Below are positions 27,530 through 36,440 of a stretch of 64,000 nt of DNA, one piece after another; positions within the stretch are counted from its first letter, which is position 1; each line of letters starts with the position of its first letter. Under the pieces are notes generated by a model that had not been told where the DNA came from, ran no database searches, and saw only the letters and a program-made list of their open reading frames with translations. Source of the stretch: Sphingomonas naasensis (GTDB lineage Bacteria; Pseudomonadota; Alphaproteobacteria; Sphingomonadales; Sphingomonadaceae); NCBI RefSeq assembly GCF_004792695.1, contig NZ_SRXU01000004.1, positions 186,001 through 250,000 of the forward strand, in the 5' to 3' direction. A program made the translations under genes and the position numbers.

Positions 27530-28375
27530 ATGCCCGCCGCCCGGACCCTTCGCCAAAGCCGCGCCGCCGCCCCGGCCGGCAAGCCGCGTTTCGTGAACCG
27601 CGTCGCGGACTTCGTGAAACGCGCCTGGCGCGATTCGCCGCCGGGCTTTCCTTTGCTGTGGATCGGTTGTTTCGGCGCGGCGGGGCTGATGGTGGTCACC
27701 GGCGGCTTCGGCACCGGGCGGCTCGCGCTGGGGTCGCGCATCGGCTTCTGGCTGCTGCTGATGGCGTGGAACGCGTTCAAATGGCAGCTCTGGTTCGCGT
27801 GGCGGGTGCGCAAGCCCGCCGATTGGCCGCGCGCGTCGCTGGCGGGAACGTTGGTGCTCAATCTGTCGCTGCCGGTCGAGATAGCGCTGTGCGGCGCCGC
27901 GGTCGGCGAGCCGATGCGCTTCGACCCGCTCGAGACGTGGAGCCGCGCGCTGGCGATCTCGGCAGTGATCATCGTCGTCGCGTCGCTGGTTGCCTGGGTG
28001 TTGCTCCGCCGGCCCGCGGCGCCGGCGGCGGGGGTCCCGGCCGACGGGCTGCTCGGCCGCGCGCGCGTCGCGCCCGAGGCGCTCGCCGCAGTCGAGGCCG
28101 AGGATCATTATTGCCGCGTCCATCGGCGCGACGGCCACAGCGCGCTAATCCATTACCGTTTCGGCGACGCGCTCGCCGAGCTCGCCGGGCTCGACGGGGC
28201 GCAGGTCCATCGCGGCGTCTGGGTCGCCGCCGGTGCGGTCGAGGGGGCGGAGCGCGATGGGCGGCGTTGGCGGCTGCGGCTCGCCGGGGGCGCGGCGGTT
28301 CCGGTCAGCGCGACCTATGCGCCCGAAGCGCGGCGGCGGCGCTGGCTGCGCGCGCCGCCGCGCCCGGGAGCTTAG
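27530..28375 (+). CDS. Membrane-bound LytTR-type transcriptional regulator
   Basis: A 281-residue protein. Four hydrophobic segments (about 42-62, 68-88, 100-120 and 138-160) precede a LytTR DNA-binding domain (about 178-270) with EAEDHYCRVHRRDGHSALIHYRF, the VHRGVWVA strand and the LAGGAAVPVS end. This is the stand-alone membrane-LytTR architecture seen in sphingomonads, without a receiver domain. Genes of this class often control themselves and neighbours; the secreted protein and the repeat lipoprotein nearby are candidate targets. The start MPAARTLRQ follows the divergent gene's start region and is approximate. Confidence 0.82.
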   Translation: MPAARTLRQSRAAAPAGKPRFVNRVADFVKRAWRDSPPGFPLLWIGCFGAAGLMVVTGGFGTGRLALGSRIGFWLLLMAWNAFKWQLWFAWRVRKPADWPRASLAGTLVLNLSLPVEIALCGAAVGEPMRFDPLETWSRALAISAVIIVVASLVAWVLLRRPAAPAAGVPADGLLGRARVAPEALAAVEAEDHYCRVHRRDGHSALIHYRFGDALAELAGLDGAQVHRGVWVAAGAVEGAERDGRRWRLRLAGGAAVPVSATYAPEARRRRWLRAPPRPGA

Positions 28376-28638
28376 TGAGTCGTGTCGATGGCGTTGCCGG
28401 TGTCGCGGGCGCCCTGCGCCACCGTGTCTCCGACCTCGTCGGCGGTGTTCTCGATCGCCTGACCGGCGCGGTCGGCACCGTTCTCGATCATGTCGCCGGT
28501 CTTGTCGGCGGCGTTCTCGATGCTGTCGCCGGTCTGGTCGACGGCGCTGGCGAGATTGTCCTGCGCGCTCTCGGAGCAGGCGGCGAGGGCGAGGCCAAGC
28601 GCGAATATGGGCGTGAGGGCGAGAACAGATTTGCGCAT
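28372..28638 (-). CDS. Small lipoprotein built from 11-residue repeats
   Basis: An 88-residue precursor with a lipobox ending LALAAC (Cys21). From residue 36 the mature chain is an 11-residue tandem repeat: TGDSIENAADK, TGDMIENGADR, AGQAIENTADE, VGDTVAQGARD, TGNAIDTTH. The pattern predicts an amphipathic 11/3 helix, as in LEA-type and apolipoprotein-like proteins that coat membranes or stabilise proteins under stress. Anchored in the periplasm-facing membrane. It converges with the LytTR gene, overlapping it by 4 bp. No family name is certain. Confidence 0.82.
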   Translation of the reverse strand: MRKSVLALTPIFALGLALAACSESAQDNLASAVDQTGDSIENAADKTGDMIENGADRAGQAIENTADEVGDTVAQGARDTGNAIDTTH

Positions 28639-28700
28639 TTCGGTCTCCAGAGATTGTCTCGGTCTAGCCAGCACAATCCCGAGGGCGTAGGGAGCGCGGC

Positions 28701-29153
28701 ATGTCGCGCCGTATCGCCATCGCCTCGGATCATGCCGCCATCGTCATGAAATCGGAACTCGCCGAATGGTTGCGTTCCGCCGGCCATGCGGTGACCGACC
28801 TCGGCCCGGACAGCACCGCGAGCGTCGACTATCCCGATTATGGCTATGCGCTCGCGCGGACGATCGAGCGCGGCGATGCCGAGTTCGGCGTGGCTTTGTG
28901 CGGATCGGGGATCGGCATCTCGATCGCAGTCAATCGCAATCCCGCCGCGCGCTGCGCGCTGGTCTCCGAGCCGCTCTCGGCGCGCCTGGCCCGCGAGCAC
29001 AACGACGCCAATGTCGTCGCGATGGGTGCCCGGCTGCTCGGCATCGAAATGGCCAAGGCGTGCGTCACCGCCTTTCTCGAAACCAGCTTCGGCGGCGATC
29101 GTCACCAGCGCCGCGTCGACAAACTCAGCCATCCCGAAAGGAGCCCCGTATGA
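28701..29153 (+). CDS. rpiB: Ribose-5-phosphate isomerase B
   Basis: A 150-residue RpiB/LacA-LacB family sugar-phosphate isomerase beginning [17 protein letters not shown]. The base Cys is in [15 protein letters not shown], and [16 protein letters not shown] is typical. It interconverts ribose-5-P and ribulose-5-P in the pentose phosphate pathway. It heads the operon rpiB-glyA-zinc ribbon-nrdR-trmJ; the glyA start overlaps its stop as ATGA. This order recurs in sphingomonads and related alphaproteobacteria. Confidence 0.95.
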   Translation: MSRRIAIASDHAAIVMKSELAEWLRSAGHAVTDLGPDSTASVDYPDYGYALARTIERGDAEFGVALCGSGIGISIAVNRNPAARCALVSEPLSARLAREHNDANVVAMGARLLGIEMAKACVTAFLETSFGGDRHQRRVDKLSHPERSPV

Positions 29154-30460
29154 GCACCAACCCCCAGACGGCAGGGCTCCAGCCCGACGGCTTCTTCACC
29201 AAATCGCTTGCCGATGCCGATCCGGCGGTGTTCGCCGGCGTCCGCCACGAGCTCGATCGCGAGCAGCATCAGATCGAGCTGATTGCGTCGGAGAACATCG
29301 TCTCGAAGGCGGTGCTCGAGGCGCAGGGCTCGGTGTTCACCAACAAATATGCCGAGGGCTATCCCGGCAAGCGCTATTATCAGGGCTGCCATCCCTCCGA
29401 TGAGGTGGAGCAGCTGGCGATCGATCGCGCCAAGCAGCTGTTCGGCTGCGACTTCGCCAACGTCCAGCCGCATTCGGGCGCGCAGGCCAATGGCGCGGTG
29501 ATGCTCGCGCTGACGAAGCCGGGTGACACGATCATGGGGCTCAGCCTCGATGCCGGCGGCCACCTCACCCACGGCGCCAGGGCGGCGATGTCGGGCAAAT
29601 GGTTCAACGCGATCCAGTACGGCGTGCGCCCCGACGACCATCTGATCGACTTCGATCAGGTCGAGCGGCTGGCGAAGGAGCATCGCCCCAAGCTGATCAT
29701 CACCGGCGGCTCGGCCTATCCGCGCCATATCGATTTCGCCCGCTTCCGCGCGATCGCGGACGAGGTCGGCGCGATCTTCATGGTCGACATGGCGCATTTC
29801 GCCGGCCTCGTCGCGGGCGGGGTGCATCCGACGCCGTTCGGCCACGCCCATGTCGTCACCACCACCACCCACAAGACGCTGCGCGGCCCGCGGGGCGGCG
29901 CGGTGTTCACCAATGACGAGGCGATCGCCAAGAAGATCAACTCGGCGGTGTTCCCCGGCCTCCAGGGCGGCCCGCTGATGCACGTCATCGCCGCCAAGGC
30001 GGTCGCGTTCGGCGAGGCGCTGCGCCCCGACTTCAAATCCTATGCCGCGGCGATCGTCGAGAACGCCAAGGTGCTGGCGGCGACGCTCAACGAGCGTGGC
30101 GCCAATCTCGTCTCGGGCGGCACCGACACGCATTTGGCGCTGGTCGATCTCACCCCGCTCGGCGTGACCGGCAAGGACGCCGACGAGGCGCTCGAGCGCG
30201 CCGCGATCACCTGCAACAAGAACGGCATCCCCAATGATCCGCTGCCGCCGGTCAAGACCAGCGGCATCCGCGTCGGCTCGCCGGCGGGCACCACCCGCGG
30301 CTTCGGCCCCGCCGAGTTCCGCGAGATCGGCAACATGGTCGCCGACGTGCTCGACGGCCTGCGCAAGAATGGCGAGGCGGGCGACGCGCAGATCGAGGCC
30401 AATGTCCGCGAGCGGGTACGCGCGCTGTGCGAGCGCTTCCCGATCTATCCGGAGGGCTGA
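29150..30460 (+). CDS. glyA: Serine hydroxymethyltransferase
   Basis: A 436-residue fold-type I PLP enzyme with Lys242 in [41 protein letters not shown] and [14 protein letters not shown] are hallmark stretches. It makes glycine and 5,10-methylene-THF from serine, feeding glycine to HemA and one-carbon units to thymidylate, purines and PurU. Start codon overlaps rpiB. A ribosome site AAAGGAG lies upstream within the rpiB end. Confidence 0.97.
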   Translation: MSTNPQTAGLQPDGFFTKSLADADPAVFAGVRHELDREQHQIELIASENIVSKAVLEAQGSVFTNKYAEGYPGKRYYQGCHPSDEVEQLAIDRAKQLFGCDFANVQPHSGAQANGAVMLALTKPGDTIMGLSLDAGGHLTHGARAAMSGKWFNAIQYGVRPDDHLIDFDQVERLAKEHRPKLIITGGSAYPRHIDFARFRAIADEVGAIFMVDMAHFAGLVAGGVHPTPFGHAHVVTTTTHKTLRGPRGGAVFTNDEAIAKKINSAVFPGLQGGPLMHVIAAKAVAFGEALRPDFKSYAAAIVENAKVLAATLNERGANLVSGGTDTHLALVDLTPLGVTGKDADEALERAAITCNKNGIPNDPLPPVKTSGIRVGSPAGTTRGFGPAEFREIGNMVADVLDGLRKNGEAGDAQIEANVRERVRALCERFPIYPEG

Positions 30461-30799
30461 ATGGAGTCGGGGGTCGTTCGGCTGGAGCAGTGCCTGCATT
30501 GCGAAGCCGGGGTCGATGTCGATGCCCGCTTCTGCCCGCATTGCGGCAAGCGGGTTGTGCGCGCTGCAGCTCCGGCGGACGACGCCACCTTGCGCGCGAC
30601 TGCCTCGGAACTCGCCCGGGGAACTCTGGGTGAGGTGCGAACGCTCACGATCGAGGCGCTGAAGAGCAAGACCGGCAAGCGCCTGGCAGCCGGCGCCGCG
30701 CTGGGTGCCGCCGCGGGCGTGGCGTTGCCGCTGCTCACCGTCGGCGCCGGTGCCGTGCTGGGCGCCGGCTATGTCGCGTTCAAGCGATTGACCCGGTAA
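30461..30799 (+). CDS. Zinc-ribbon protein with a glycine-rich hydrophobic tail, 112 aa
   Basis: The N-terminus holds a four-Cys ribbon CLHC...CPHCGK (about residues 11-29). An alanine-rich helix follows, and the C-terminal 40 residues form a glycine zipper-like hydrophobic stretch ([32 protein letters not shown] is contained there in part) that could span the membrane. The gene begins immediately after the glyA stop with GGAGGG upstream and its stop overlaps the nrdR start. Function unknown; operon position with nrdR is its main context. Confidence 0.75.
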   Translation: MESGVVRLEQCLHCEAGVDVDARFCPHCGKRVVRAAAPADDATLRATASELARGTLGEVRTLTIEALKSKTGKRLAAGAALGAAAGVALPLLTVGAGAVLGAGYVAFKRLTR

Positions 30800-31260
30800 T
30801 GCGCTGCCCGTTCTGCGGAAATGAAGACAGCCAGGTGAAGGACAGCCGTCCCACCGAAGACGGGGCGGCGATCCGGCGGCGGCGGCAGTGCGAGGCCTGC
30901 GCCGCGCGCTTCACCACCTTCGAGCGCATCCAGCTGCGCGACCTGACGGTCGTGAAGAGCGGGGAACGGCGCGAGCCGTTCGAGCGCGACAAGCTCGTCC
31001 GCTCGGTCTCCACTGCGGCGCGCAAGCGGCCGATCACCGCGGCGCAGATCGAACGGCTGGTCTCGGGCATCCAGCGTCAGCTCGAGACGCAGGGCGATGC
31101 CGAGATCCCGTCGCAGCGGATCGGCGAGCTGGTGATGCACGGGCTGAAGGGTCTCGATTCGGTCGCCTATATCCGCTTCGCCTCGGTCTATAAGGATTTC
31201 CGCGAGGCCAGGGATTTCGAGGAATTCGCCGGCAATGTGAGCGAGGTCGGCAAAGGGTGA
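30799..31260 (+). CDS. nrdR: Transcriptional repressor NrdR
   Basis: A 153-residue protein: an N-terminal zinc ribbon ([16 protein letters not shown] ... [13 protein letters not shown]) and an ATP-cone (about 48-138) that senses ATP/dATP. It represses ribonucleotide reductase genes by binding paired NrdR boxes. A target is likely inside this window: a box-like sequence lies in the long leader of nrdA. The gene overlaps both neighbours by one to three bases, so it is tightly coupled to glyA expression. Confidence 0.96.
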   Translation: MRCPFCGNEDSQVKDSRPTEDGAAIRRRRQCEACAARFTTFERIQLRDLTVVKSGERREPFERDKLVRSVSTAARKRPITAAQIERLVSGIQRQLETQGDAEIPSQRIGELVMHGLKGLDSVAYIRFASVYKDFREARDFEEFAGNVSEVGKG

Positions 31261-31976
31261 ACCCGGTCATCGTCCTCGTGCGCCCGCAACTGGGCGAGAA
31301 TATCGGCAAGGCGGCGCGCGCGATGCTCAATTTCGGGCTGACCGAGATGCGCCTCGTCGCCCCGCGCGACGGCTGGCCCAATCCGTCCGCCGGACCGGCG
31401 GCGAGCGGCGCCGATCTCGTGCTCGAGAAGGCGCAGGTCTTCGACAGCGTCGCCGATGCGGTGGCCGATTGCACGCAGGTCTTCGCGACCACGGTGCGCA
31501 AGCGCGGCGTCTCCAAGCCGGTGGTCACGCCCGAGCAAGCCGCGCGCGACATCCGCGCGGCGGACGAGCGTTCGGCGATTCTGTTCGGCCCCGAGCGCTC
31601 GGGGCTCGAGACCGACGATGTCGCGCTCGCCCGGACGATCGTCACCGTGCCGATCAATCCCGAGTTCGGCTCGCTTAATCTCGCTCAGGCGGTGATCCTC
31701 GTCGCCTATGAATGGTCGAAGGGCGCGCAGCTCGCCAGTCCGCCGACGACCGATCTCGATCCGCCCGCCCCGCAGGAAGAGCTCGACGGCATGATCGGCC
31801 AGCTCGATGCGATGCTCGACGAATCGGGCTATTATTTCCCGCCCGATCGCGTCCCCGCCACGCGGCGGACGCTGCGCACGCTGCTCACCAAGCCGGGCTG
31901 GTCGTCGCAGGAGCTCCGCACGCTGCGCGGCGTGCTCTCCGCGCTCGACGGCAAGAAGCTTCATCGCGGCCGCTGA
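31257..31976 (+). CDS. trmJ: tRNA (cytidine/uridine-2'-O-)-methyltransferase TrmJ
   Basis: A 239-residue SPOUT/TrmH-type methyltransferase starting at GTG ([22 protein letters not shown]). SPOUT motifs are visible as LFGPERSGL and [16 protein letters not shown], which form the knotted SAM site. The C-terminal helical extension (about 165-239) is of the TrmJ kind. It methylates the ribose of nucleotide 32 in several tRNAs. Its start overlaps the nrdR stop as GTGA. Last gene of the operon. Confidence 0.92.
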   Translation: MNPVIVLVRPQLGENIGKAARAMLNFGLTEMRLVAPRDGWPNPSAGPAASGADLVLEKAQVFDSVADAVADCTQVFATTVRKRGVSKPVVTPEQAARDIRAADERSAILFGPERSGLETDDVALARTIVTVPINPEFGSLNLAQAVILVAYEWSKGAQLASPPTTDLDPPAPQEELDGMIGQLDAMLDESGYYFPPDRVPATRRTLRTLLTKPGWSSQELRTLRGVLSALDGKKLHRGR

Positions 31977-32053
31977 CACGCTCGTCGCTGCGCGCTTCGG
32001 CAATGGCAGGATGGCGTTACGCTGACCGAATCTTTCGGTGGCGGAGAATGTCG

Positions 32054-32332
32054 ATGCGTTTTGTGGTCATCCTTGCCGGGGTCCTGCTCCCATCGCCGGC
32101 GCTCGCGTCGCAGGCGTCGGATCCTGTCGCGCCGCCCGCGGCCGAAAAGCCCGCCGAGAAGAAGATCTGCCGGGCGATGCCGCAGACGGGCTCGATCATG
32201 ACGAAGCGCGAATGCCACACCCGCGGCGAATGGGCGGAGATCGCGAGGCGCTCGACCGCGGCGCGCGAGAAGCTCGATCGCGATTATGGCGGCCGCACCG
32301 GCGGGATCGGGGTGAGTTCGGCGCGTCAATAA
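32054..32332 (+). CDS. Small secreted hypothetical protein, 92 aa
   Basis: A signal peptide (MRFVVILAGVLLPSPALA) is followed by a proline/alanine/lysine linker and a short domain with KKICRAMPQTGSIMTKRECHTRGEW, which has two cysteines likely to form a disulfide. Small exported proteins with this CR..TGS...K.C.T..EW pattern are common in sphingomonads and have no assigned role. An ATG two codons upstream is possible, but GGAGA is spaced better for the one chosen. Confidence 0.75.
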   Translation: MRFVVILAGVLLPSPALASQASDPVAPPAAEKPAEKKICRAMPQTGSIMTKRECHTRGEWAEIARRSTAAREKLDRDYGGRTGGIGVSSARQ

Positions 32333-32358
32333 ATCCCGGCGCCGGCGCGCCGGGCCGC

Positions 32359-32661
32359 TCAGCGCGCGTCGAACCGGACGAATTCATAGGCGATCGAGGC
32401 CTCGACCAGCTGGTCCCACAATGCCGCGATCGGCTCCTCGGGGATGCCCGCGGCGCGGGCATGCGCGCGGACATTGGCGATGACCTGCGCCTTGCGTGCC
32501 TCGTCGCGGACATGGCCGCGCTCGGGCTTGATGCGCGCGGCGGCGTCCATATAGCCGAAGCGACGCGTGAGCAGCGCCACCAGCGCGCGGTCTACGGCGT
32601 CCACCCCGGCGCGGACCTCGGCCATCGTCGTGCAGGCTTCGGGATCGATCGTGTCTTGCAT
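32359..32661 (-). CDS. Chorismate mutase (AroQ fold), 100 aa
   Basis: A single all-helical AroQ domain: TMAEVRAGVDAVDRALVALL with the conserved Arg, MDAAARIK with Arg/Lys, and the C-terminal ALWDQLVEASIAYEF helix. It would convert chorismate to prephenate for Phe/Tyr synthesis. The length and the late Glu/Gln region also fit isochorismate pyruvate-lyase (PchB)-like members, so the exact reaction is not certain. Stand-alone, with no aromatic pathway genes alongside. Confidence 0.87.
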   Translation of the reverse strand: MQDTIDPEACTTMAEVRAGVDAVDRALVALLTRRFGYMDAAARIKPERGHVRDEARKAQVIANVRAHARAAGIPEEPIAALWDQLVEASIAYEFVRFDAR

Positions 32662-32698
32662 GCCAGCCCCTTGGCGGGGCGCCGCGCGCCTGTCCAGC

Positions 32699-32727
32699 TT
32701 GACTCATCGGCATCGGGTCGCTAACCG
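32699..32727 (+). promoter_or_regulatory. Candidate sigma-70-type promoter for rpsD
   Basis: TTGACT and TAACCG are separated by 17 bp, fitting -35 and -10 hexamers (5 of 6 and 3 of 6 to consensus). The leader of about 135 nt that follows includes a hairpin CGCT-N2-CCCG-AA-CGGG-AGCG (32816-32835) shortly before the ribosome site. In other bacteria S4 binds its own mRNA leader, so the hairpin is a possible autoregulatory element. The 209-bp gap before rpsD contains no other feature I can identify. Confidence 0.4.
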
Positions 32728-32870
32728 CGCGCCTTCGCAATGGCCCCGCACCCCGGTGAAGCGGTGGCCCTGCCTTTCCCACAAGGATTCAGCAGGCGGA
32801 GACCGGGATCAACCCCGCTTTCCCGAACGGGAGCGCGGATTACGTCGTTAGCGATTGCAAAGGATTAGAT

Positions 32871-33485
32871 ATGTCGAAGCGCTCCAGCGCCAAGTATAAG
32901 CTCGATCGCCGGATGGGCGAGAACATCTGGGGTCGCCCGAAGAGCCCGGTCAACAAGCGCGAGTATGGCCCCGGCCAGCACGGCCAGCGCCGCAAGGGCA
33001 AGATGTCGGACTTCGGCATCCAGCTGCGCGCGAAGCAGAAGCTCAAGGGCTATTACGGCGACGTCACCGAGAAGCAGTTCAAGAAGGCCTATGAAGAGGC
33101 GTCGCGCATGAAGGGCGATACCGGTCAGAACCTGATCGGCCTGCTCGAGCAGCGCCTCGACATGATTGTCTATCGCGCCAAGTTCGCGCCGACGATCTTC
33201 GCCGCCCGCCAGTTGGTCAATCACGGCCACGTCCTCGTCGACGGCGAGAAGTGCAACATCGGTTCGCGTCGCATCAAGCCGGGCCAGACCGTGTCGCTCC
33301 GCTCGAAGGCGCAGGAAATGGCGCTGGTGATGGAGGCGCAGAGCCTCTCCGAGCGCGACATCCCCGACTATGTCTCGCCGGACGGCGCCTCGAAGATCAC
33401 CTTCACGCGCATCCCGACGCTCGACGAAGTGCCGTATCCGGTGCGCATGGAACCGAACCTCGTCGTCGAGTTCTACTCGCGCTAG
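32871..33485 (+). CDS. rpsD: 30S ribosomal protein S4
   Basis: A 204-residue S4 of the usual length. The N-terminal half includes [14 protein letters not shown], and the S4 RNA-binding domain (about 93-155) includes [31 protein letters not shown]. It lacks the four-Cys zinc motif, as in C-minus paralogues. It nucleates 16S rRNA assembly and is an accuracy factor. Monocistronic here, with its own candidate promoter and an intrinsic terminator. Confidence 0.98.
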   Translation: MSKRSSAKYKLDRRMGENIWGRPKSPVNKREYGPGQHGQRRKGKMSDFGIQLRAKQKLKGYYGDVTEKQFKKAYEEASRMKGDTGQNLIGLLEQRLDMIVYRAKFAPTIFAARQLVNHGHVLVDGEKCNIGSRRIKPGQTVSLRSKAQEMALVMEAQSLSERDIPDYVSPDGASKITFTRIPTLDEVPYPVRMEPNLVVEFYSR

Positions 33486-33512
33486 GCTTCGGCTTCCCTC
33501 GGGAAACAAATC

Positions 33513-33541
33513 GGGGCGGTCCTTGCGGGCCGCCCCTTTTT
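33513..33541 (+). terminator. Intrinsic terminator after rpsD
   Basis: GGGGCGG pairs with CCGCCCC around an inner TCC/GGG extension and a TTGC loop, giving a ten-pair stem, and five T follow. It starts 28 bases after the rpsD stop. It lies in the 61-bp gap between the convergent rpsD and S9 peptidase genes, but the T tract supports only the rpsD direction. Confidence 0.9.
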
Positions 33542-33546
33542 GTTGG

Positions 33547-35529
33547 TCACGGGTTGGCGGGAAGCTTCATCGTCGTCCGCAGGAACTGATCGATCCGGTC
33601 GAGCATCGCCGCGCGCACCGCGCTGTCGTCGAGCTGGTGGTCGAGCCCCTTATACTCGATCAACTCGACCGGGCGGCCGGCGCCGCGCAGCTTCGATGCC
33701 ATCAGCTGCGATTGGCCGATCGCGACGTTGAGGTCCCTGTCGCCGTGGAACAGCAGCACCGGCGCCTTGATCCGCCCGGCATTCTGCGCGGGCGAGGCTT
33801 CGGCCCAGAGCGATTCGGCGCCGATGATGTCCTTGACCTGCTGGTCGCTCGATGAGTTTTTGAGCTCGTTGCGCAACCGCTCGAGGTCGGTCACCGGGGC
33901 GATCGCAGTGATCGCCTTGAACAGGTCGGGGTCGAGCATGCTCGACTGGAGCGCGGCATAGCCGCCATAGGACCAGCCGACGATCGCCAGCTTGTCGGGC
34001 GTGGTGATCCCTTCCGACACCAGCCAGCGGCCGGCATCGTTGACGTCGCCCATCGCCGCCTTCCACGAGCGGAAGCCATTGCCCTTGAACCAGCGCTCGC
34101 CATAGCCGCTCGAGCCGCGATAATTGGGCTGGATCACAGCATAGCCGCGCGCGGCGAAGAATTGCGAGAGCCAGTCGAAGCCCCATTCGTCGCGCGCCGA
34201 GGGGCCGCCATGCGGCATCACGATCGCGGGCAGGTTCTTGCCGTCGCTGCCGGGCGGCAGCGTCAGATAGGCGGGCACCATCGTGCCGTCGCCTGCGCGA
34301 TAGGTGATCGCCTTGACCGCCGCGAGCTTGACTCCGGCAAGGTCGGGCCGCGCCGGCGCGATCTCGGCCATCTTCTTGGTCGGCTGGTCGAGCAGATAAT
34401 AGCTGCCCGGATTGAGGTCGCTGCCGGCGAACACCACCAGCTTCTTCTCGTCGAGGCTCGCATCGGTCACCGCGATGCTCGGCGATCCCGACACGGCCTT
34501 GCCGAGCGAGGCGACCAGCGCGCTGATCTTGGGGTCGAAATAGCTGACATGGCGCCGGTCGGTGGCATAGCTCACCCCCACCACGCGCTGCTGGCGCCCG
34601 ATCCGCACCAGTCCGTCGACATCGACATCGGGCCGCGCGAGCACGAGATCGCGCTTCAGGCTGCCGTCGAGCGCGACCTTGTACAGCGCCTTGCGCCCGT
34701 CGGCATTGTCGAAGCCATAGGCGACGTTGAGGTCGCGATCGACGGCATAGGGCCAGAATCCGTCGCTCAGATAGCCGGTGAACTTGACCGTGCTGAGCGG
34801 CTCCCATTCCTTTCCGTCGGCACGGCGATATTTATAGACCATCTCGTCGCCGAAATAGCCGCTCGACAGCCGCGGCTGCGTCGCCATCACCCGGGTCACG
34901 CCATGGCCGTCGGTGATGTAGTCGGCGCCCGTTGCGCGCGGCCCTTCGACGGTGGTGCGCTTGAGCGAGACGGTGTCCACCCGCTCGATGCCCAGCCCCT
35001 CGCGGGTCTGCGCCACCAGCGTGCCGGTGCCCTGCTCGGGAACGAACTGCCGCAGCATCAGCACATGGCTGCCGGTGTCGTCGGGCAGCCAGTCGAGGAT
35101 GCCGCCGCCATAATAGCGCTCGTACAATTCGCCGAGCTTCTGGCGCGCGCTGAGCTCCTTCGCGTTCGAGCCGTCGGCGTCGATCGCGATCATGCGGGTC
35201 ATTCCGGCGGGATCGCCCGCGCGGTCGACGATGCCGAACAGCGTGCAGACCAGCCGGGTCGATGTCGACCAGGCGCAGCTGCTCAGCCGGATCGGTGGCG
35301 TGCCCGGATAATTGAGGATCGACTTGAGCTGCCCGTCCGGCGTCGAGACCACGAGGCCGGTTCCCCGCGTGCCCGTCGCCACCACCAGCGCCACGCGCTG
35401 CCCGTCGGGCGAGACGCTCACGTCGCGCACCATTTCGCGTGCGCCAAATTGTTTGGCCTGCACGCTCTGGGCGGCCGCAGGCACGGCGATGCTCAACGAC
35501 ACACCCAGTGCCGCAAGATTTCGGATCAT
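33547..35529 (-). CDS. Secreted S9-family prolyl-oligopeptidase-like peptidase
   Basis: A 660-residue exported protein: signal peptide (MIRNLAALGVSLSIAVPAAAQ), a beta-propeller region (about 40-380) and a C-terminal alpha/beta-hydrolase domain (about 400-660). The nucleophile is in GWSYGGYAA (about 507), the acid in FHGDRDLNV and the His in GLDHQL. It probably cleaves short peptides as a dipeptidyl- or acylaminoacyl-peptidase in the periplasm. Such genes are abundant in sphingomonads, where they support peptide scavenging. Confidence 0.92.
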   Translation of the reverse strand: MIRNLAALGVSLSIAVPAAAQSVQAKQFGAREMVRDVSVSPDGQRVALVVATGTRGTGLVVSTPDGQLKSILNYPGTPPIRLSSCAWSTSTRLVCTLFGIVDRAGDPAGMTRMIAIDADGSNAKELSARQKLGELYERYYGGGILDWLPDDTGSHVLMLRQFVPEQGTGTLVAQTREGLGIERVDTVSLKRTTVEGPRATGADYITDGHGVTRVMATQPRLSSGYFGDEMVYKYRRADGKEWEPLSTVKFTGYLSDGFWPYAVDRDLNVAYGFDNADGRKALYKVALDGSLKRDLVLARPDVDVDGLVRIGRQQRVVGVSYATDRRHVSYFDPKISALVASLGKAVSGSPSIAVTDASLDEKKLVVFAGSDLNPGSYYLLDQPTKKMAEIAPARPDLAGVKLAAVKAITYRAGDGTMVPAYLTLPPGSDGKNLPAIVMPHGGPSARDEWGFDWLSQFFAARGYAVIQPNYRGSSGYGERWFKGNGFRSWKAAMGDVNDAGRWLVSEGITTPDKLAIVGWSYGGYAALQSSMLDPDLFKAITAIAPVTDLERLRNELKNSSSDQQVKDIIGAESLWAEASPAQNAGRIKAPVLLFHGDRDLNVAIGQSQLMASKLRGAGRPVELIEYKGLDHQLDDSAVRAAMLDRIDQFLRTTMKLPANP

Positions 35530-35650
35530 GGATTTCCCCCGATGGAACTACGCCGCGAACCTATCGCCAAATTGCGGAGGATCAAGCGGACTTGCCGCGC
35601 GGGAATCGCGCTGTCACAATTCGTTCGGCCTGAACCACGATAGGGTGTCC

Positions 35651-35926
35651 ATGACCGCGCTGAGCCTGTCCGATTTCACCGCCGGAGCGGTCTATGACGT
35701 CGCGGCGGGCGACGCGGTGTTCCCGCTCACGCTCGACAGGGTGCAGGCGCTCGCCGATTCGGGGCGCGAGGGCGGTGCGTTCCGTCTCGAGTTCGTCGGC
35801 CCCGACGCGCCGGTGCTGCCGCAGGCGATCTATCGCTTCGCGGGCGCCGGAGACGCGCACGAGATCTTCATCGTGCCGATCGCCCGCGATGCCGGGGGCG
35901 TGCGCTACGAAGCCGTGTTCTACTGA
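35651..35926 (+). CDS. DUF6916-type small protein
   Basis: A 91-residue domain: MTALSLSDFTAGAVYDVAAG, then FRLEFVGPDAPVLPQAIYRF and a C-terminal HEIFIVPIARDAGGVRYEAVFY. The pattern LEF.GP..P.LPQAIY..H...EIFIVPI.RD..G..YEAVFN matches what I recall of the DUF6916 family, which turns up beside tail-collar (microcystin-dependent-protein-like) genes. Here the tail-collar operon faces it directly, with a 3-bp gap to the GNAT stop. No function is known. The start is the ATG opening the conserved domain. Confidence 0.75.
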   Translation: MTALSLSDFTAGAVYDVAAGDAVFPLTLDRVQALADSGREGGAFRLEFVGPDAPVLPQAIYRFAGAGDAHEIFIVPIARDAGGVRYEAVFY

Positions 35927-35929
35927 GGC

Positions 35930-36433
35930 TCAGGCCGCCGCGCGCCATTCCCACAGATCATAGGCGCCGCGATCGTCGTCGAGGATCGTGAAGCCCAGCC
36001 GCGCATAGAGCGTGCGTGCCGGATTGTTCTTCTCGACATGGATGGTCACGCGCCGCTCGCGCAGCCGCGCCTGCGCGAACAGATCATGGAGCAGCGCCGC
36101 GCCGATCCCCTGGCCGCGCGCCTCGGGGATCAGCGAGATGTCGACGATCCGGATCTCGCCGGGCATGTCATGCAGGTAGAGGCGGCCGATCGCCGCGCCG
36201 CCATGCTCGACGATCCATGCCTCCATGCCGCGATAATGCTGCTGGTAATGCGCATGCTGCGCGGCATGCTGCTGGGCGAGGAACATCCGCTTGGCCTCTT
36301 CGGGCCAGGGCAGCGGCGCCAGCTCCTCGGTGCGCGTCGAAGCATAGAGCGCGGCGGTGAAGGGCAGGTCCGCATCCGACATCGGCCGAAGTGCGATGCC
36401 GAGCGCGGCGGCCCGGTCCAGCGGGAGCGGCAC
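35930..36433 (-). CDS. GNAT-family N-acetyltransferase, last gene of the tail-collar operon
   Basis: A 167-residue GNAT enzyme with the acetyl-CoA loop ARGQGIGAALL (about 103-113), IRIVDISLIPEARG on strand 4 and the C-terminal VEKNNPARTLYARLGF. The substrate is unknown. The start lies 7 bp after the stop of the adjacent tail-collar gene, so it is in the same operon. GNAT genes beside tail-collar triplets suggest acetylation of an operon product, but this is only inferred from position. Confidence 0.88.
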   Translation of the reverse strand: MPLPLDRAAALGIALRPMSDADLPFTAALYASTRTEELAPLPWPEEAKRMFLAQQHAAQHAHYQQHYRGMEAWIVEHGGAAIGRLYLHDMPGEIRIVDISLIPEARGQGIGAALLHDLFAQARLRERRVTIHVEKNNPARTLYARLGFTILDDDRGAYDLWEWRAAA

Positions 36434-36440
36434 GATCGGC

